NCBI GenBank assembly: GCA_000151295.1
Contig: GG745356.1
Span: 7,334 to 71,333, forward strand
DNA: 64,000 nucleotides
Reading direction: 5' to 3'
From: Allomyces macrogynus ATCC 38327
Lineage: Eukaryota; Blastocladiomycota; Blastocladiomycetes; Blastocladiales; Blastocladiaceae
Under the pieces are notes generated by a model. The model saw only the letters and a list, made by a program, of their open reading frames with translations, was not told the origin of the DNA and made no database searches. Made by a program: the position numbers and the translations under genes. Every line of letters begins with the position of its first letter. Positions within the stretch are counted from its first letter, which is position 1. Positions 11,523 through 23,057 of the stretch are shown here, piece after piece.

Positions 11523-12230
11523 TCAATCGCTCTCTGCTGCCGCCTGCTCCTTGGCCGCCTGCTCTTGCGCCGCGCGGGCCATGGCCGCGCGCCTTTCCAT
11601 CATACGCCGTGCCTACATACGTTCATTGTCGAGAAGGTCAGATCCATCCCCCGGCCCACCGCGACTTGGCAGCGAAAACGCACCTCCTCCATCTCGCGCT
11701 GCTGCGCCTGCGCCAGCTGCTGCGTCGCCTCTTGGAAAATCGTGTTGCCCCACCCTTTTTCCAGTTCCTCGGCCTCGCGCACCGTCTCCTGAATCTCCTT
11801 ATTCAAGTCGGTCTCGGCCGACGTAAACTCTTCCCACAAGTCGTCGCCAATCGCGCCGTTGCGCAGCAATAGCGCCAGCGTCGACCGGTCCTCGCGCAAC
11901 GAAAACACGCGCTGCACGTCAATCATGGCGCGCTTCATGAGCGCGCCCTTGAGCTGCTGCACGTGCTTGGGCGTCAGGTCGTCGGGCAGCGAGTCGTAGA
12001 GCTGCTCGTAGGCGACGCGTGCCGGGTGGCCCTCTTCGAACCACGGCTCAACCGTGTTGCTGACCGCTAAATTGTTGAGCGAACGTGGGTCAGGACGCAA
12101 GCCGTTGCAGAAACGCGAACTTGGGATCCAGCCAAGTACTCTTGGCCTTGGACGCGCGGTACCACCGCACAAACAGCCAGTAGACGCCGACAAGCGCGGC
12201 AACGTAGCCCGCAGCGAGACCGAGCGACAT
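11523..12230 (-). CDS. SEC66: Sec66/Sec71-type subunit of the ER translocon
   Basis: In fungi Sec66 is part of the Sec62/63/66/72 complex for post-translational import into the endoplasmic reticulum. Exon 1 from 12230 encodes a short lumenal start and one hydrophobic anchor (SLGLAAGYVAALVGVYWLFVRW). Exon 2 carries the family core: VEPWFEEGHPARVAYEQLYD, LKGALMKRAMIDVQRVFSLRE, LALLLRNGAIGDDLWEEF, EELEKGWGNTIFQEA. A third small exon (11612-11523) continues the basic, Ala/Gln-rich tail after an intron 11613-11683 (GTGCGT..ATGTAG). The first intron is best placed at about 12060-12120; its exact donor is uncertain because several GT sites fit. The predicted product is about 190 residues, close to yeast Sec66 (about 206). 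The upstream gene Vps16 is divergent. Confidence 0.85.
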
Positions 12231-12743
12231 TGTTGCGGAACAGTAGATGGGTGGTGTGGTCGCCGTGCGGAGTTGCAGACTCGGGTTGAACGTCAAGTGG
12301 CGGGAACGGAGTGGGGCTGACCGAAAACGAGCTTGTAATTTCTTGTCGAGGAGCCGAGAGCTTCAGCAAGTGTTGGGTCAGATTGCTGGTCGTGGTCGTT
12401 GAGAGCCCAAAGCTGAGGAACAAGCGAAGTGGAAGTGACCATGGACGGCTAGCCGGTGAACGTGTCGCTCCAGCATCACGTGTTACAGGATCGACGTGTT
12501 GCAAACGGGAAAACGCACAGCCAGCCAAAGATCGACCTGCGCCCTGACCTGCACCACTTTGCACTCCAGTCCACGCCGCAAGACCAAAATCAGTTTGTTT
12601 CTTTGACGAAAAAGCACGCTGCTCGGCCCTCAACAGTCGATTTCTCGCTCCAAATCAACGCTGTTCTCGCTCCTGCTAGGCGCATCCCGAACTAGTCCCG
12701 ACCAATCGACGACACCAGCATCGAAAAAACGCATCCATCAAGC
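12231..12743. promoter_or_regulatory. Divergent promoter region (Sec66 / Vps16)
   Basis: About 510 bp lie between the two divergent start codons. No ORF with a family match was seen and no TATA box is evident. It presumably carries both promoters. Confidence 0.45.
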
Positions 12744-15700
12744 ATGGCCACCATGGCGCGCGACGGCTGGATCGCGCTCGGCGAAAGCGCCGTCTGCCAG
12801 CGCGTCGTCTACGATCTTGACTGGGACCTGAGCAATCTCGACGCCATGCACGTCGCGCAATCGCCCACAGGCGCCTTCATTGGTATTCGAGTGCTGTTAC
12901 GACCGTACCGCTCCTGATTCCTGGCCAATCTGACCGGGCAGTACTCGCAACCAGGCATGGCTAGGGACGACCGCAAGCCGTACTTCACGCCCGGCGGTGC
13001 CAAGAGCCTGCATTTCCCACTGTGTATCTACTCGGCGACGGGCCAGCTGCTCAGGAGCATTCCGGTTCGTGGACGAGAGTATGTGCGTCGACTTGGAGCG
13101 GAGCTGCGCTAAAGTGGTGGATATTGCTCGTTTAGTGGGATCGCGAACCCGCATCTATCTTGAAGCTCGGCTGGACAGACAACGACCAGCTCGTGGCCGT
13201 TCTCGACGACGCATCCGTGCGCCTGTACCCCGTCTACGGTGATCCGGTTGTCTTGTCGCTTGGCGAGGTCCGTTACTGCTGCTGGGGCGCATTTTGCATC
13301 GACCATGTATCTGACAAGCGGTTGGAATAGGATAGGAGGTGGCCAAGAACGGCATCGCATCGGCCCGCATCTGGCCCACAGGCTTGGCCGTGTTGACCAA
13401 GTCGGGCCAATTTACCGTCATTGGGTCGTGGTCATCACCAGTACCGCGCAACTACCTTCACTACGGTTCGCGTCGTACTCTCCTTTTTGTTGCTCTACGC
13501 GTGCCCGGCGATGAGGATCGCTGACCAGACTTGAATGCCACGCTAGTGTTTACCGAACAGCCGGCATCTTGGACTCATGTGGTCGCGAGCAACACCATTT
13601 CCGGCTCGGTCGAGCTCCTGGTCCCGGTCGCCAACTATTTGGTCGTTGTCAGCGAAATGGACCACGTGGAAAAGGTGCGCTTTCAGTCAGGGCCGGATTC
13701 ACGCTCACCTCTGATTTCTGACACTCACGCTGATTCTAGCCCTACAGCTCGCTTCAAACCGTGCAAGTCTCGCCACAAGCCAACTTTTGGGCCTGCGTGC
13801 TCTCGTCGTTCATGCTCGAGATTCGGCTTGCGCAGACCAACCAGGTCGTGGCCAGATTGGACCTCAAGAGCGTTGTCGAGTGCGACTCGAACGGGTTCCA
13901 GCTCGCATGGTGCGGCGAGGACGCGGTCTTGGTCGTGTTTGCCGAGTCGCTCATCATCATGCACATGTCGGGCCAGCACTTCGCGTATGTTGTTGTTCGA
14001 TTCAGCTTTAGTTCGTTGTGCAAACCGCGCCTCATCACTGAACCCTCCAGAATCGACCTCTTTGAGCCCGTCATTCTGACCGAGGCGCACGAGTGCTGTT
14101 TCCAGTTGACGAGCACCGAGTTGACCATGTTCACGCCCGTGTTATGTACGTCTGCTCGTCGCACCCCATGAGCATTGGTCATTCCACTGACTCCCCATCC
14201 CTCACACACAGACGCGACGATGAACGTGTTCAAGATTGGCTCGACGCATCCGGGTGCCATTCTCATAGACGCAATCGCGCACTACTCGCGGAAGTCGGCG
14301 CAGTCGGTCGACCTTCTCGAGGGCCTGCTCAAGGACCAGCAGCTGCGCATCGCCTTGGCCACGTGTCTCGAAGCCGCGGGCCAAGCATGGGACCCGAAAC
14401 TGCAGCACCAGCTGCTCCAGGCAGTGCAGTTTGGCCGCGTATGGATGGACCAGGACGTGACGCTGCGCGACGAGTACTCGGCCACGTGCCAGCGGCTGCG
14501 CGTGCTCAATGCCGTGCGCAATCGCTCGATCGGCATCCCGCTCACCGCGCTCGCTCTGCAGCGGCTCGGGTACGTCGGGCTTGTCCGGCGGCTCACGCGC
14601 GCGCGGCAGCACCTGCTCGCCCATCGGCTCGCCGAGTACCTGCACCTCGCGCACGCCAAGGTGGAAATTGTCGCCGACTGGGCGAAACTCAAGATCATGC
14701 ACTCGCAGGACTTTGACGTGAACGTGCTCGTTGCGACGATCGTCGCGCGCGTACAGGCGAGTACCGCCACCGTCGATGCCGCGCTCGACTATTCGGAATT
14801 GGCCGTGGCCGCGTACCGCGCCGGGCAACCGGCCGTGGCCACCAAACTGCTCGACCACGAGCGCGATCCGGCCAGGCAAGTGCCGCTGCTCATGGATATG
14901 AGCCAGCCGCAGGTCGCGCTCGTCAAGGCGCTCGACAGTTTTGACCGCGACTTGGTGCACCTCGTGCTCGTCTATTTGCGCAGCCACCTGCTGCTCAACG
15001 AGTTCTTCAAGACGGTGCTCGCGTGCCCGCGCGCGATTCCGTACCTTGAACAGTATGCGCGCGATCACGATCGCCAGCTATTGCGTGATTTTTATTCAGT
15101 GGATGATCGCCATGTCGAGCGCGGGTACTTGCACATGGAGAATGCGGAACGCGCCGAGGTACGGGCTCATTGAACCGTGCGGCACATTGTCTGCAATGTT
15201 TGATTCTCACCCCGCGGCGTTGCTTGGTGACGTAGACGGTCGAGGCCAAACTCGCGGAACTGCGCGAGGCTGTGACTGCGTTTTCCAGCACGCGCAAGTC
15301 GGCCGCTGACCAGAAAATTGCCGAGCAGGCGCTCGACTTGGTCCACGAGCAGGCGCAGATTGCCAAGGATCACTGCGACGCGGGCGCATCGACGGCAAGT
15401 CTCGAATTACCCGAGGGCAAGTCGGTCAACGACATGATCCTCTACCTGATCCGAACGGGCCAGATGACGCGTGCGGCCAAACTCAAGAGCAAGTTACAGG
15501 TGCCCGAGAAGCGGTACGCATGGCTCATGGTGCGCGGGCTCGTGGCCGCGCGCGACTGGCGCGAGCTGGAGCGGTACGCGGCCGCGACGCGGAAACCCGT
15601 GATTGGGTACCCGCCGTTTGCGCGCGAGTTGATTGCAGTGGGGGCCACGGATGAGGCCAAGAAGTACATGTACGTTGATTCGTTGCTTCTCCTCCTACAG

Positions 15701-15929
15701 GCGTCGAACGAAAGTTGACTGACGGGGGTGGGATGCGAATACCAGCAACAAGTGCGACATCAAGCTCCGGATCGACCTGTTTCTCGGGATCCGCGCATAC
15801 GTCGAGGCCGCGCAGGTGGCCGTGCAGCTCAGTGACATGCCGGGGCTCGTGGAGATTCGGAAACAGACGACGGCGCCGGCCGATGTCGCAGTCGTCGACG
15901 ACTTGCTCACGCAGCTCCGGCGCAAGTGA
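12744..15929 (+). CDS. VPS16: Vps16, core subunit of HOPS/CORVET tethering complexes
   Basis: Vps16 is a core component of the class C vacuolar tethering complexes in endosome/vacuole fusion. The gene is split into about nine exons. Exon 1 (12744-12882) begins MATMARDGWIALGE. Spliced segments give GMARDDRKPYFTP, LRSIP-WDREPASILKLGWTDND, VLDDASVRLYPVYG and IASARIWPTGLAVLTKSGQF (N-terminal beta-propeller). The C-terminal helical half is nearly uninterrupted from about 14216: ATCLEAAGQAWDPKLQHQLL, RSIGIPLTALALQRLGYVGL, RLAEYLHLAHAKVEIVADW, then EAKLAELREAVTAF and a terminal exon that reads KCDIKLRIDLFLGI and stops at 15929. Vps16 typically has about 800-840 residues, and this model agrees. Individual intron boundaries between 13080 and 14220 are less certain. 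The segments retain frame after splicing, so the gene looks intact. Confidence 0.88.
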
Positions 15930-16544
15930 TCACCCAATCCCAAGACCTCCAGATTTGGGGCCGCGCCACATCCACGATCAGCTTTGCCTTGTCGAGCATT
16001 TCGTCGTCAGCATGTCCATGTACCCCCCTAAATCTATGTACTTCCTTTCTCCGAAGTTTGGAATGCGATCATGTGCCGGCGGTCGTTTCCCGCCGGTGAG
16101 AGCCCAGTTGTAGCTGATTCTCGCGCGCTGGTCAGACACGACCAGGATGGCCGCAAGGATCGACAACACCACGCCCGGATATGGGTCCCCGGAGACCGAG
16201 AAAGGGTCGAGAACGGAACAGGTTGTGCGGTAAGTCTTGGTCAGTCGAGCCAGGGCATGCCGGCGCGGTATCAACGTGCAGATTAGGCGCGTGAAGGTGC
16301 ATGATGCAAAGGCCCACAGCGCTCTCTCCAAAGCAACCTGCAAGCCGCGCCCCCTAGTCCTCGTCGCTTCAAAAGGCACCGGCCGTCGCCCGCGACACGA
16401 CCGCCGCCGCGGATTCTCTCTCTCTCCGAGCCAACAGTCGCTGCAATCTGTTCAGCGTCTTGGATTCCACGCCCGCGCTCGAGCTCGACAGGGCACCCTT
16501 CGACACAAGCCAATCCACCAAGGCACCCCGATAAACCAGCAGTC
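15930..16544. promoter_or_regulatory. Pyruvate kinase upstream region
   Basis: About 600 bp lie between Vps16 and pyruvate kinase on the same strand. No gene was recognised. It should hold the Vps16 terminator and the pyruvate kinase promoter. Confidence 0.45.
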
Positions 16545-18400
16545 ATGGCCCAGTCGGCGCTCACGGACGCGTCACAGCTGCAGTGGATGGCGTCTATGGT
16601 ACGCGCCGGCCCTGATCCAACGCGCTGCGACCGCGGTGGTCTCCGCACGAAACGACGCGTCCAAGCGCGGACCCGAGTGAGAGAACTAACTGCTGCTGAC
16701 CCAACCAAATAGGACCTGACGCGCGACCCGATTAGTGTACGCAAGACGTCGATTGTGTGCACAATTGGTGCGTTGTTCTCGTGCCGTCACTCAAAAGCGA
16801 CTTGGTGCGGGGTCGCTAACACTCAGCCTTGCAACACCAGGCCCCGGCGTCAACTCGGTCGAGATGATGTGCAAGCTGCGCCAGGCGGGCATGAACATTG
16901 TGCGCATGAACTTCTCGCATGGCTCGCACGAATATCACGCATCGGTCATCAAGAACGCGCGCGAGTCGTTCAAGCACCTGCCTGGTCGCCCTGTCGCGAT
17001 TGCGCTCGGTACGAACTCGATGTTTGGCAACGAGGAGCATATCATGCGCGGAATGCTGACTCTGAATCGCCTTGCAAAAACCAACAGACACCAAGGGTCC
17101 TGAGATCCGCACCGGTCTCGTCAAGGACGGCGGCAAGGTCACATACAACAAGGACCAGGTTATCACCATCACCAACCACCCGTCCTACGCCGAGGCCGTT
17201 GACAACGAGACGCTCTACGTCGACTACCCGTCGCTGACCAAGTCGCTCAAGGTCGGCCGCCACATCTACGTCGAGGACGGCAACATCACGTTCGAGGTCG
17301 AGGAGATTGTCGACGAGCACTCGCTCAAGGCCAAGGCGCTCAACACGCATACGCTCACGTCGCGCAAGAACGTGAACCTGCCGGGCACCGACGTTGACTT
17401 GCCCGCCGTCTCGGAAAAGGACAAGTCGGACCTGCGGTTTGGTGTGGAGCAGGACGTGGACATGATTTTCGCGTCGTTTATTCGCCGCGCCGAGGACGTG
17501 CGCGCGATCCGCGACGTGCTGGGCCCCGAGGGCAAGCACATCAAGATCATTTCCAAGATCGAGAACCTGCAGGGCGTGCGCAACTTTGACGAGATCTTGA
17601 AGGAGACCGACGGTGTCATGGTCGCGCGCGGTGACCTCGGCATGGAGATTCCGCTCGAAAAGGTCTTTGTCGCGCAGAAGATGATGATTGCCAAGTGCAA
17701 CGTCATGGGCAAGCCCGTGATTTGCGCGACGCAGATGCTCGAGTCGATGACCTACAACCCGCGCCCGACGCGTGCCGAGGCCTCGGACGTGGCCAATGCC
17801 GTGCTCGATGGCGCCGACTGTGTCATGCTCTCGGGCGAGACGGCCAAGGGGACCTACCCGCTCGAGGCCGTCGAGATGATGCACCGCGTCTGCCAGGAGG
17901 CCGAGTCGGTCATTTCGCACTCGTCGCTGTTCCGCCAGGTGCGTGACCTGACGCCGCGTCCCGTCTCGACGACCGAGGCCGTGGCATGCGCGGCAGTGAT
18001 GGCGACGCAGGAGCAGCCGATTGCGGCCATTTTCGTGCTCACGACTACGGGCAACTCGGCGCGCCTGCTCTCCAAGTACCGCCCGTCGGTCCCGATTATT
18101 GCCGTGACGCGCAGCGAGCGCGCAACGCGCTCCGTGCATCTTTACCGCGGGTGCTACCCGATGGTCGTCGACCACGTGCCGCGCGACACGTCCAACAACA
18201 TTGCGCGGTGGCAGTCTAACGTGGACACGCGCATTCGGTGGGCCGTGGAGCAGGCCGTGTCGATGGGTCTGATCCCGGTGCAGTGCAAGGTGATTGCGCT
18301 GCAGGGCTGGGGTGGCGGTTCGGGCAAGACCAACACGCTGCGCGTGCTCGACACGGCGGCGCTCAAGGACCTGCCGGACCCGGCGCACTATGACGCATGA
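16545..18400 (+). CDS. PYK1: Pyruvate kinase
   Basis: This is the last enzyme of glycolysis, transferring phosphate from PEP to ADP. Four exons can be joined: 16545-16598, 16713-16767, 16841-17008 and 17088-18400. Family hallmarks are present: [57 protein letters not shown] (active-site Lys region), [26 protein letters not shown], and the C-terminal allosteric domain with [16 protein letters not shown]. The frame stops at TGA 18398-18400 soon after the point where most pyruvate kinases end, so the enzyme looks complete. The third exon boundary lies inside the ALD|TKGP motif and is exact. The same frame stays open for 87 further codons after the stop (see the separate entry). Confidence 0.95.
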
Positions 18401-18664
18401 CTCGCGGGGGCTCCCCTCGACGATGCTGCCGACGCGCGCGTGCGCGCGCTGTGGGAGGATGTCGCGTTCCCGGGCATGATGGCCGAGCTCGGGATCAACG
18501 ATCCGTTTGAATCCACGGCAGGCAGCAGTAACGTCGTGGTGCGGGCCCAGCCGGATCACGAGCACTATTTCGATGAAGGGTATGCGGGCGAGTCGGGTCC
18601 GCATGGGTGCATTGTGGTCCCGCCGTTCCTTTCGCGGTCGATTGCCGATTTTTTACGGCTCTAG
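18401..18664 (+). other. Coding-like in-frame extension after the pyruvate kinase stop
   Basis: The codons directly following the pyruvate kinase TGA are in the same frame and stay open for 87 codons to a TAG at 18662-18664. Codon choice is strongly GC3-biased like the upstream gene, and the reading shows protein-like segments (ALWEDVAFPGMMAELGIND, HEHYFDEGYAGESGPHG, VVPPFLSRSIADFLRL). The stop context is GCA-TGA-CTC-GCG. Possible explanations: translational readthrough giving a C-terminally extended isoform, a single-base error that created the stop, or a recent nonsense mutation shortening a longer enzyme. No ATG and no plausible splice acceptor makes it a separate gene. The extension matches no family I recognise. 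Confidence 0.6.
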
Positions 18665-19300
18665 GTCGATCGGCCCTGGTCGGCCGCGGCCGTATTTCCT
18701 CTTGTTGTTGATCTTTGTTTGCTCCTGTCGGTTCATTTTTGGCTGCTCATCCCTCCCCTTCTCAACATCCGTGCAAGCGTGCGCCGGTTGTCGCACCGCG
18801 ACACGGACGCGCGAGCTCTTCGCGGTTCATCGCGACCCGTGAACCTCATACTCTCCACATTTCGACTGTCATAGCAATGTAGTATTCTTTGGAGCAAGCG
18901 AGTCGAACTGCCATTCCTGCGACAGGTCCCCAAACACGTCTCGCGGCCGCCGACGCCGCGTTCAACGATTCCGAGAGCGGAAAAACCCACACATCGGCCC
19001 CTCGGATCTTCAGGCCGCTGTGGCCGACGTCGTTGTGAACGTCGCTCTGCAACGCGTGTCCGGCGGCTATCCTCTCCCTACACCGAACCGACAGCTGCAA
19101 CTCGCTGCATTGGAACCGAACAAGCTCCAGATCCGTGTTCTGTTGGTCTAGTTCAAGCAGCTTGGCCAAGGAACCAACATCAGCCTCGCGACCATCCGAA
19201 ATCAACCCGTCCACGCCGCGACTGGTCGTCTGCGTACGGACCGAGCCGAGACCGAGTACCGGCGTGCAACCTCAGGTGGGCATCCAAGTGGACAACAATC
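18665..19300. other. Intergenic, no gene seen
   Basis: This stretch lies between pyruvate kinase and S1P lyase on the same strand. No supported ORF, repeat or RNA gene was found. Confidence 0.5.
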
Positions 19301-21376
19301 ATGACCAACCAGCTATCGAAAGTGATCTTAGCCGCAGGTCCAGCCCCCGTGCAAGTGACCAAGAATGTGCTCCTGGTGCTCTTCATCATCAAGTTGCTCC
19401 GGTTAAGCTACCGGTCGCTCGTATTCCGCGGCGTTGGCGGGTCCGTGCGCCACCTGCTGTGGTTCATCTCCAAGGTACCTCGGATGCCGTGCACGCGCTC
19501 GGCGACTTTTCGACGAAGTTCACTGACAACGCCTTCTGACCACGGCACCTCGCGTACTCCGAAACGTAGTCGTTTGTCTCGTCGCTGCGCGCGCTACCCA
19601 GTCCGGCAGCCGGCATGATCAATGCCGAAATCGAAAAGACGCTCGCGTCCATGAAAAAGTCGATTGCGCCACCGCCCAAGGCTGGTGAGCCAGGGCCGTA
19701 CTTGGCGCTGCCCGACGCGCCCCTCTCGCACGCAGCGCTGCGTGCTGAGCTCGAGCGGTACAAGGCTATGGGATCCATCGACTACAAGTAGGGCCAGATC
19801 TCGGGTGCCGTCTACCACGGCGGAGACGAGCTGTCGGCGCTCATCACCGAGGCCTATGGTCTGTTCTCGTCGACGAACCCGCTCCACCCAGACGTGTTCC
19901 CGGGCGTGCGTAAAATGGAGGCCGAGATTGTGCAAATGGTGGTGCGCATGTTCCATGGTGAGCCGGATGGGTGCGGGGCGCTCACGTCGGGCGGGACCGA
20001 GTCGATTTTGATGGTGGGTTTTCTCCCGACTCGAACTTTCCACGCTCGGCTTGTTCTCGAACTCATGTTCGATGGTTTGCTCATTCAGGCGTGCAAGGCC
20101 TACCGCGAGCTCGCGCGCACTGAGCGTGGGGTGACCGAGCCGGAAATGTGCGCCAGCTTTGGCTTTTCCGTCATTGCGAGTGGCCCACAACTGATGACCG
20201 CGCTCGTTGATGAGCAGGGTCGTTCCGGAAACTATCCACGCCGCGTTCGACAAGGCCGCACATTATTTTAGCATCAAGATTATCAAGATCCCGCTCGGCG
20301 ACGATTCCCGCGTGCGCCTGGACCTCGTCAAGCGCGCCATCACCAAGAACACGATCATGGTACTTTTGATCCTGTTATTTCCCTCCTCTCCACCTCAGCG
20401 ATACCGCTCACGGGTGCTGGATGCCATTGTAGATTGCCGGGTCTGCACCCAACTTCCCCCACGGCATCATTGACGACTTGCGGGGGCTTTCGCAACTCGC
20501 GGTCGCCCATAAGATCCCGATGCACGTCGACTGCTGCCTCGGCTCGTTCCTGATGGCTTTCATCGAGGAGGCCGGGTTCGAGGTCCCGCTGTTTGATTTC
20601 AGGCTGCCAGGGGTGACGTCGATGAGCGTTGATACGCACAAGGTTCGTAATCTCGAGGCGACACTTTTACCAATATCAAACGCTGACCTTCTCTTCTTTC
20701 ATGCAGTACGGGTTCGCGCCCAAGGGCTCGTCGGTCATCATGTACCGCAATAAGGCCTACCGCAAGCACCAGTACTTTGTCGAGCCCAACTGGATGGGCG
20801 GCATCTACGCGAGCCCGAGCATCGCGGGCAGTCGACCCGGTGCGCTGATTGCCGGATGCTGGGCGACAATGATGTCGATGGGCCGGTCGGGCTACCTTGA
20901 TGCGACTAAGAAGATTGTTGGCACGGCGCGCGAAATCGCACAGCGGTACGGTTATTTCTTTTTGCACGCCTGAGACTAACACTAATATCCGCCGAAAAAC
21001 TAGGATCCGCGGAGAGATTCCAGTGCTCGAAGTGATTGGGAACCCGCTCGTCTCGGTCGTGGCGTTCCGTGCATCGCGCACAGCGCCGTCGCACCTCAAT
21101 GTCTTGGCCGTGAACGACGCCATGTCGCAGCACGGGTGGAACCTTAACGCGCTGCAGTATCCGGCGGCCGTGCATATTGCCTGCACGCTGCTGACGGTTG
21201 GCAAGGTGGACCAGTTCATGGCCGATCTCAAGGATGCGGTTGAGGCCGTCCTGCACCACCCGGAGCAATTTACGAACGGGTCGGCGGCCATGTACGGCAT
21301 GGCCGCGGCGGTCCCGGATCGGTCGATTGTGAACGACATTGTCGTCGGGTACCTCGACCTGTGCTTGGAGCCGTGA
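19301..21376 (+). pseudogene. DPL1: Sphingosine-1-phosphate lyase with one in-frame TAG
   Basis: This is the ER-membrane PLP enzyme that cleaves phosphorylated sphingoid bases. Exon 1 (from ATG 19301) encodes a membrane anchor (NVLLVLFIIKLLRLSYRSL). Later exons carry [94 protein letters not shown] and the PLP-lysine motif [15 protein letters not shown], ending DLCLEP at 21376. At least five introns (one each starting near 20010, 20146, 20358, 20642 and 20947) restore the family sequence. A TAG at 19789-19791 interrupts the frame between MGSIDYK and [10 protein letters not shown], a variable position where family members have a residue such as Glu. No splice choice removes it while keeping frame. 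Everything else is conserved, so this is a sequencing error, a very recent nonsense allele, or a recoded stop. Confidence 0.88.
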
Positions 21377-21565
21377 GGGTGGAGATTGTGTGAAGAATAT
21401 AATGCACGATGCTGGTCAATGTTGTCGCCTTTAGGATGCCATGAAGTTGCTTCTCAATTTGTTCCCCCACTTAACCCCTGTATAAGTTTGTCACCTGCGT
21501 TGATCTTGAAGACATGAAAAATATTGTGTATATAATTTGACAGGCAAATCGGTCCAGTGGGCGCT

Positions 21566-21640
21566 GAGCCCTGGTCACTGCCAAACTTGCATCAATTCCT
21601 GCTGCCCAAGTTGGTCCTGCTGCGGCCAAGACGGATGCAT
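21566..21640 (+). repeat. Imperfect direct repeat, copy 1
   Basis: It shares the order GAGC-CTGG-CACTGCCAAACT, then (A)GGTTGGTC..CTGC, then AAGACGGATGCA with copy 2 at 22197-22266. Small gaps separate the matching blocks. Possibly part of a decayed element. Confidence 0.45.
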
Positions 21641-22196
21641 TGATACGCGCACGTCGACCCGGCCATGTCCCCCAGCCTGCTTGGCGCATGTGATTGCTGT
21701 TACTGCGCCGGTTTGGTCCTCAATATCAGCGCCCACCAACAAACCCGACTCGACCAGCAAACCCCTGCGGTTCAAGAATGTGCTTGAGGCAGGCAATTGA
21801 TGGATGCACAATTGAGCATGTTCAACTCGATAAAACAGTCGCGCCATAGCTCACGGGTCATTTTCTCGCGTTCTTGAGGCCTTGACGGCGGTCAGAACTT
21901 GCACAGGCATCTGGAGCGTCTGCTGCAATCACAGTGCCTCGATATTGACGCTCTGTGCTCTGATCCCAGCAAATCGTGTACCAGTTGTGGGGGAAGCATG
22001 GCGAGCAGCGCAAGTCCATGAAAGGCGCGTTGGGCGCACACGCTTTGATTGACTGCACACCAGGCCTTGCTGCATGCCCTCTTGGCCTTGCTGCAACTTT
22101 TCGCCTTGACTGGGCGTGACCCCAGCCCGGCCGCCTTTCACGGCGAGGCAGTGATGGCGGGAATACATGGAGGGGAAATCCCGAAACTGTCCTGAT

Positions 22197-22266
22197 GAGC
22201 TCTGGCCACTGCCAAACTGCACCTGTCCCACCAGGTTGGTCTCGCTGCATCAAAGACGGATGCAAC
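22197..22266 (+). repeat. Imperfect direct repeat, copy 2
   Basis: This is the partner of the repeat at 21566-21640, about 630 bp downstream in the same orientation. See copy 1 for the shared blocks. Confidence 0.45.
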
Positions 22267-23057
22267 AAATGCGGGGGGTCTAGCATGTGCTCAAGGCACG
22301 ACCCTTCGCTGCATTGTGCGATGTATGGTGTCGGCCACGCTCGACTCGTCCAAAAGTGGCATGGCCTTGATGGCCACGTTGGGCGAGTCGATGCTGCAAA
22401 GCACACCTCGTCATGCTTGAAATCAGTCTGATACCGCACGTGTCGCGTGTGTGGAAGCGCCATGTAGACGGCCGAGTCCATGGGTGCAAGCTCGCGCACC
22501 CGCAAAGAGCGCAGCTTTTGGGAGCCTTGAAATGGCCGGGCACCGTTTCTTCGCGCGTAGCGTGCGGGATTTGCTGAGAGAGTCTTGAGAAGCATTTCGA
22601 TCTTTTTTGACGGCCTTTTTTTGACGGCCCTGTTTTTGGTCATGGTTGCTGATCACTCCTCACCTTTCCTCACCTTGTGCTGTACATGGTTCCGGCACTC
22701 CTCGCCGTGTGCCGTGCGCGGCTCTCGGCGTGTCAACGCGTCGCGGACATTCTCCAAGGCGCTGATACATCGACTTTCAGGTTGGTCGGGTAATGTAGTA
22801 TTCTGGACCGCGTAGCTGGAGGCACCCTCAATAATCGTCCCCTTTACCGTGCTCTGTGCAGTGTCCGGCAAGGTGTGCTGGCGTTCTGGTCGGTTCGTTG
22901 ATCGTTGTTGATCAAGCTGCAACAGAACCGCACAGCAGCCGCACAATCTTCGGCCGCATACTCATTGCATCTTCGCCAAGACTTGCAGCAAATTGACGAC
23001 TGCATTCGCGCGGCCACCAAAATCCTTGGATCATTCAAGGACCAACCGGCCGCCACC

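Larger units (their letters stand above)
21377..23057. other. Gene-poor stretch with degenerate repeat-like sequence
   Basis: No intact gene was recognised. The stretch contains an imperfect 70-bp direct repeat (21566-21640 and 22197-22266), a doubled T-rich segment with TTTTTTGACGGCC near 22600-22630, and minus-strand segments with protein-like character (for example RVRELAPMDSAVYMALPHTRH near 22430-22510) inside a 261-codon minus-strand frame (21858-22643). This may be a decayed transposable element. The last 150 bases are the Pus4 upstream region. Confidence 0.35.

Noticed and set aside
17042..18604. Minus-strand 520-codon open frame opposite pyruvate kinase
   Set aside because: Same reason: pyruvate kinase is unambiguous on the plus strand, and the antisense product is Arg/His/Val-rich with no family character.
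18401..18664. Separate small gene downstream of pyruvate kinase
   Set aside because: There is no upstream ATG in frame after the TGA until well inside the segment, and no convincing splice acceptor. Continuity of frame with pyruvate kinase is the more economical reading.
19762..19791. Mini-intron GTACAAGG..AAGTAG in S1P lyase removing the TAG
   Set aside because: It would leave the downstream exon in the wrong frame and would be shorter than any other intron in the window.
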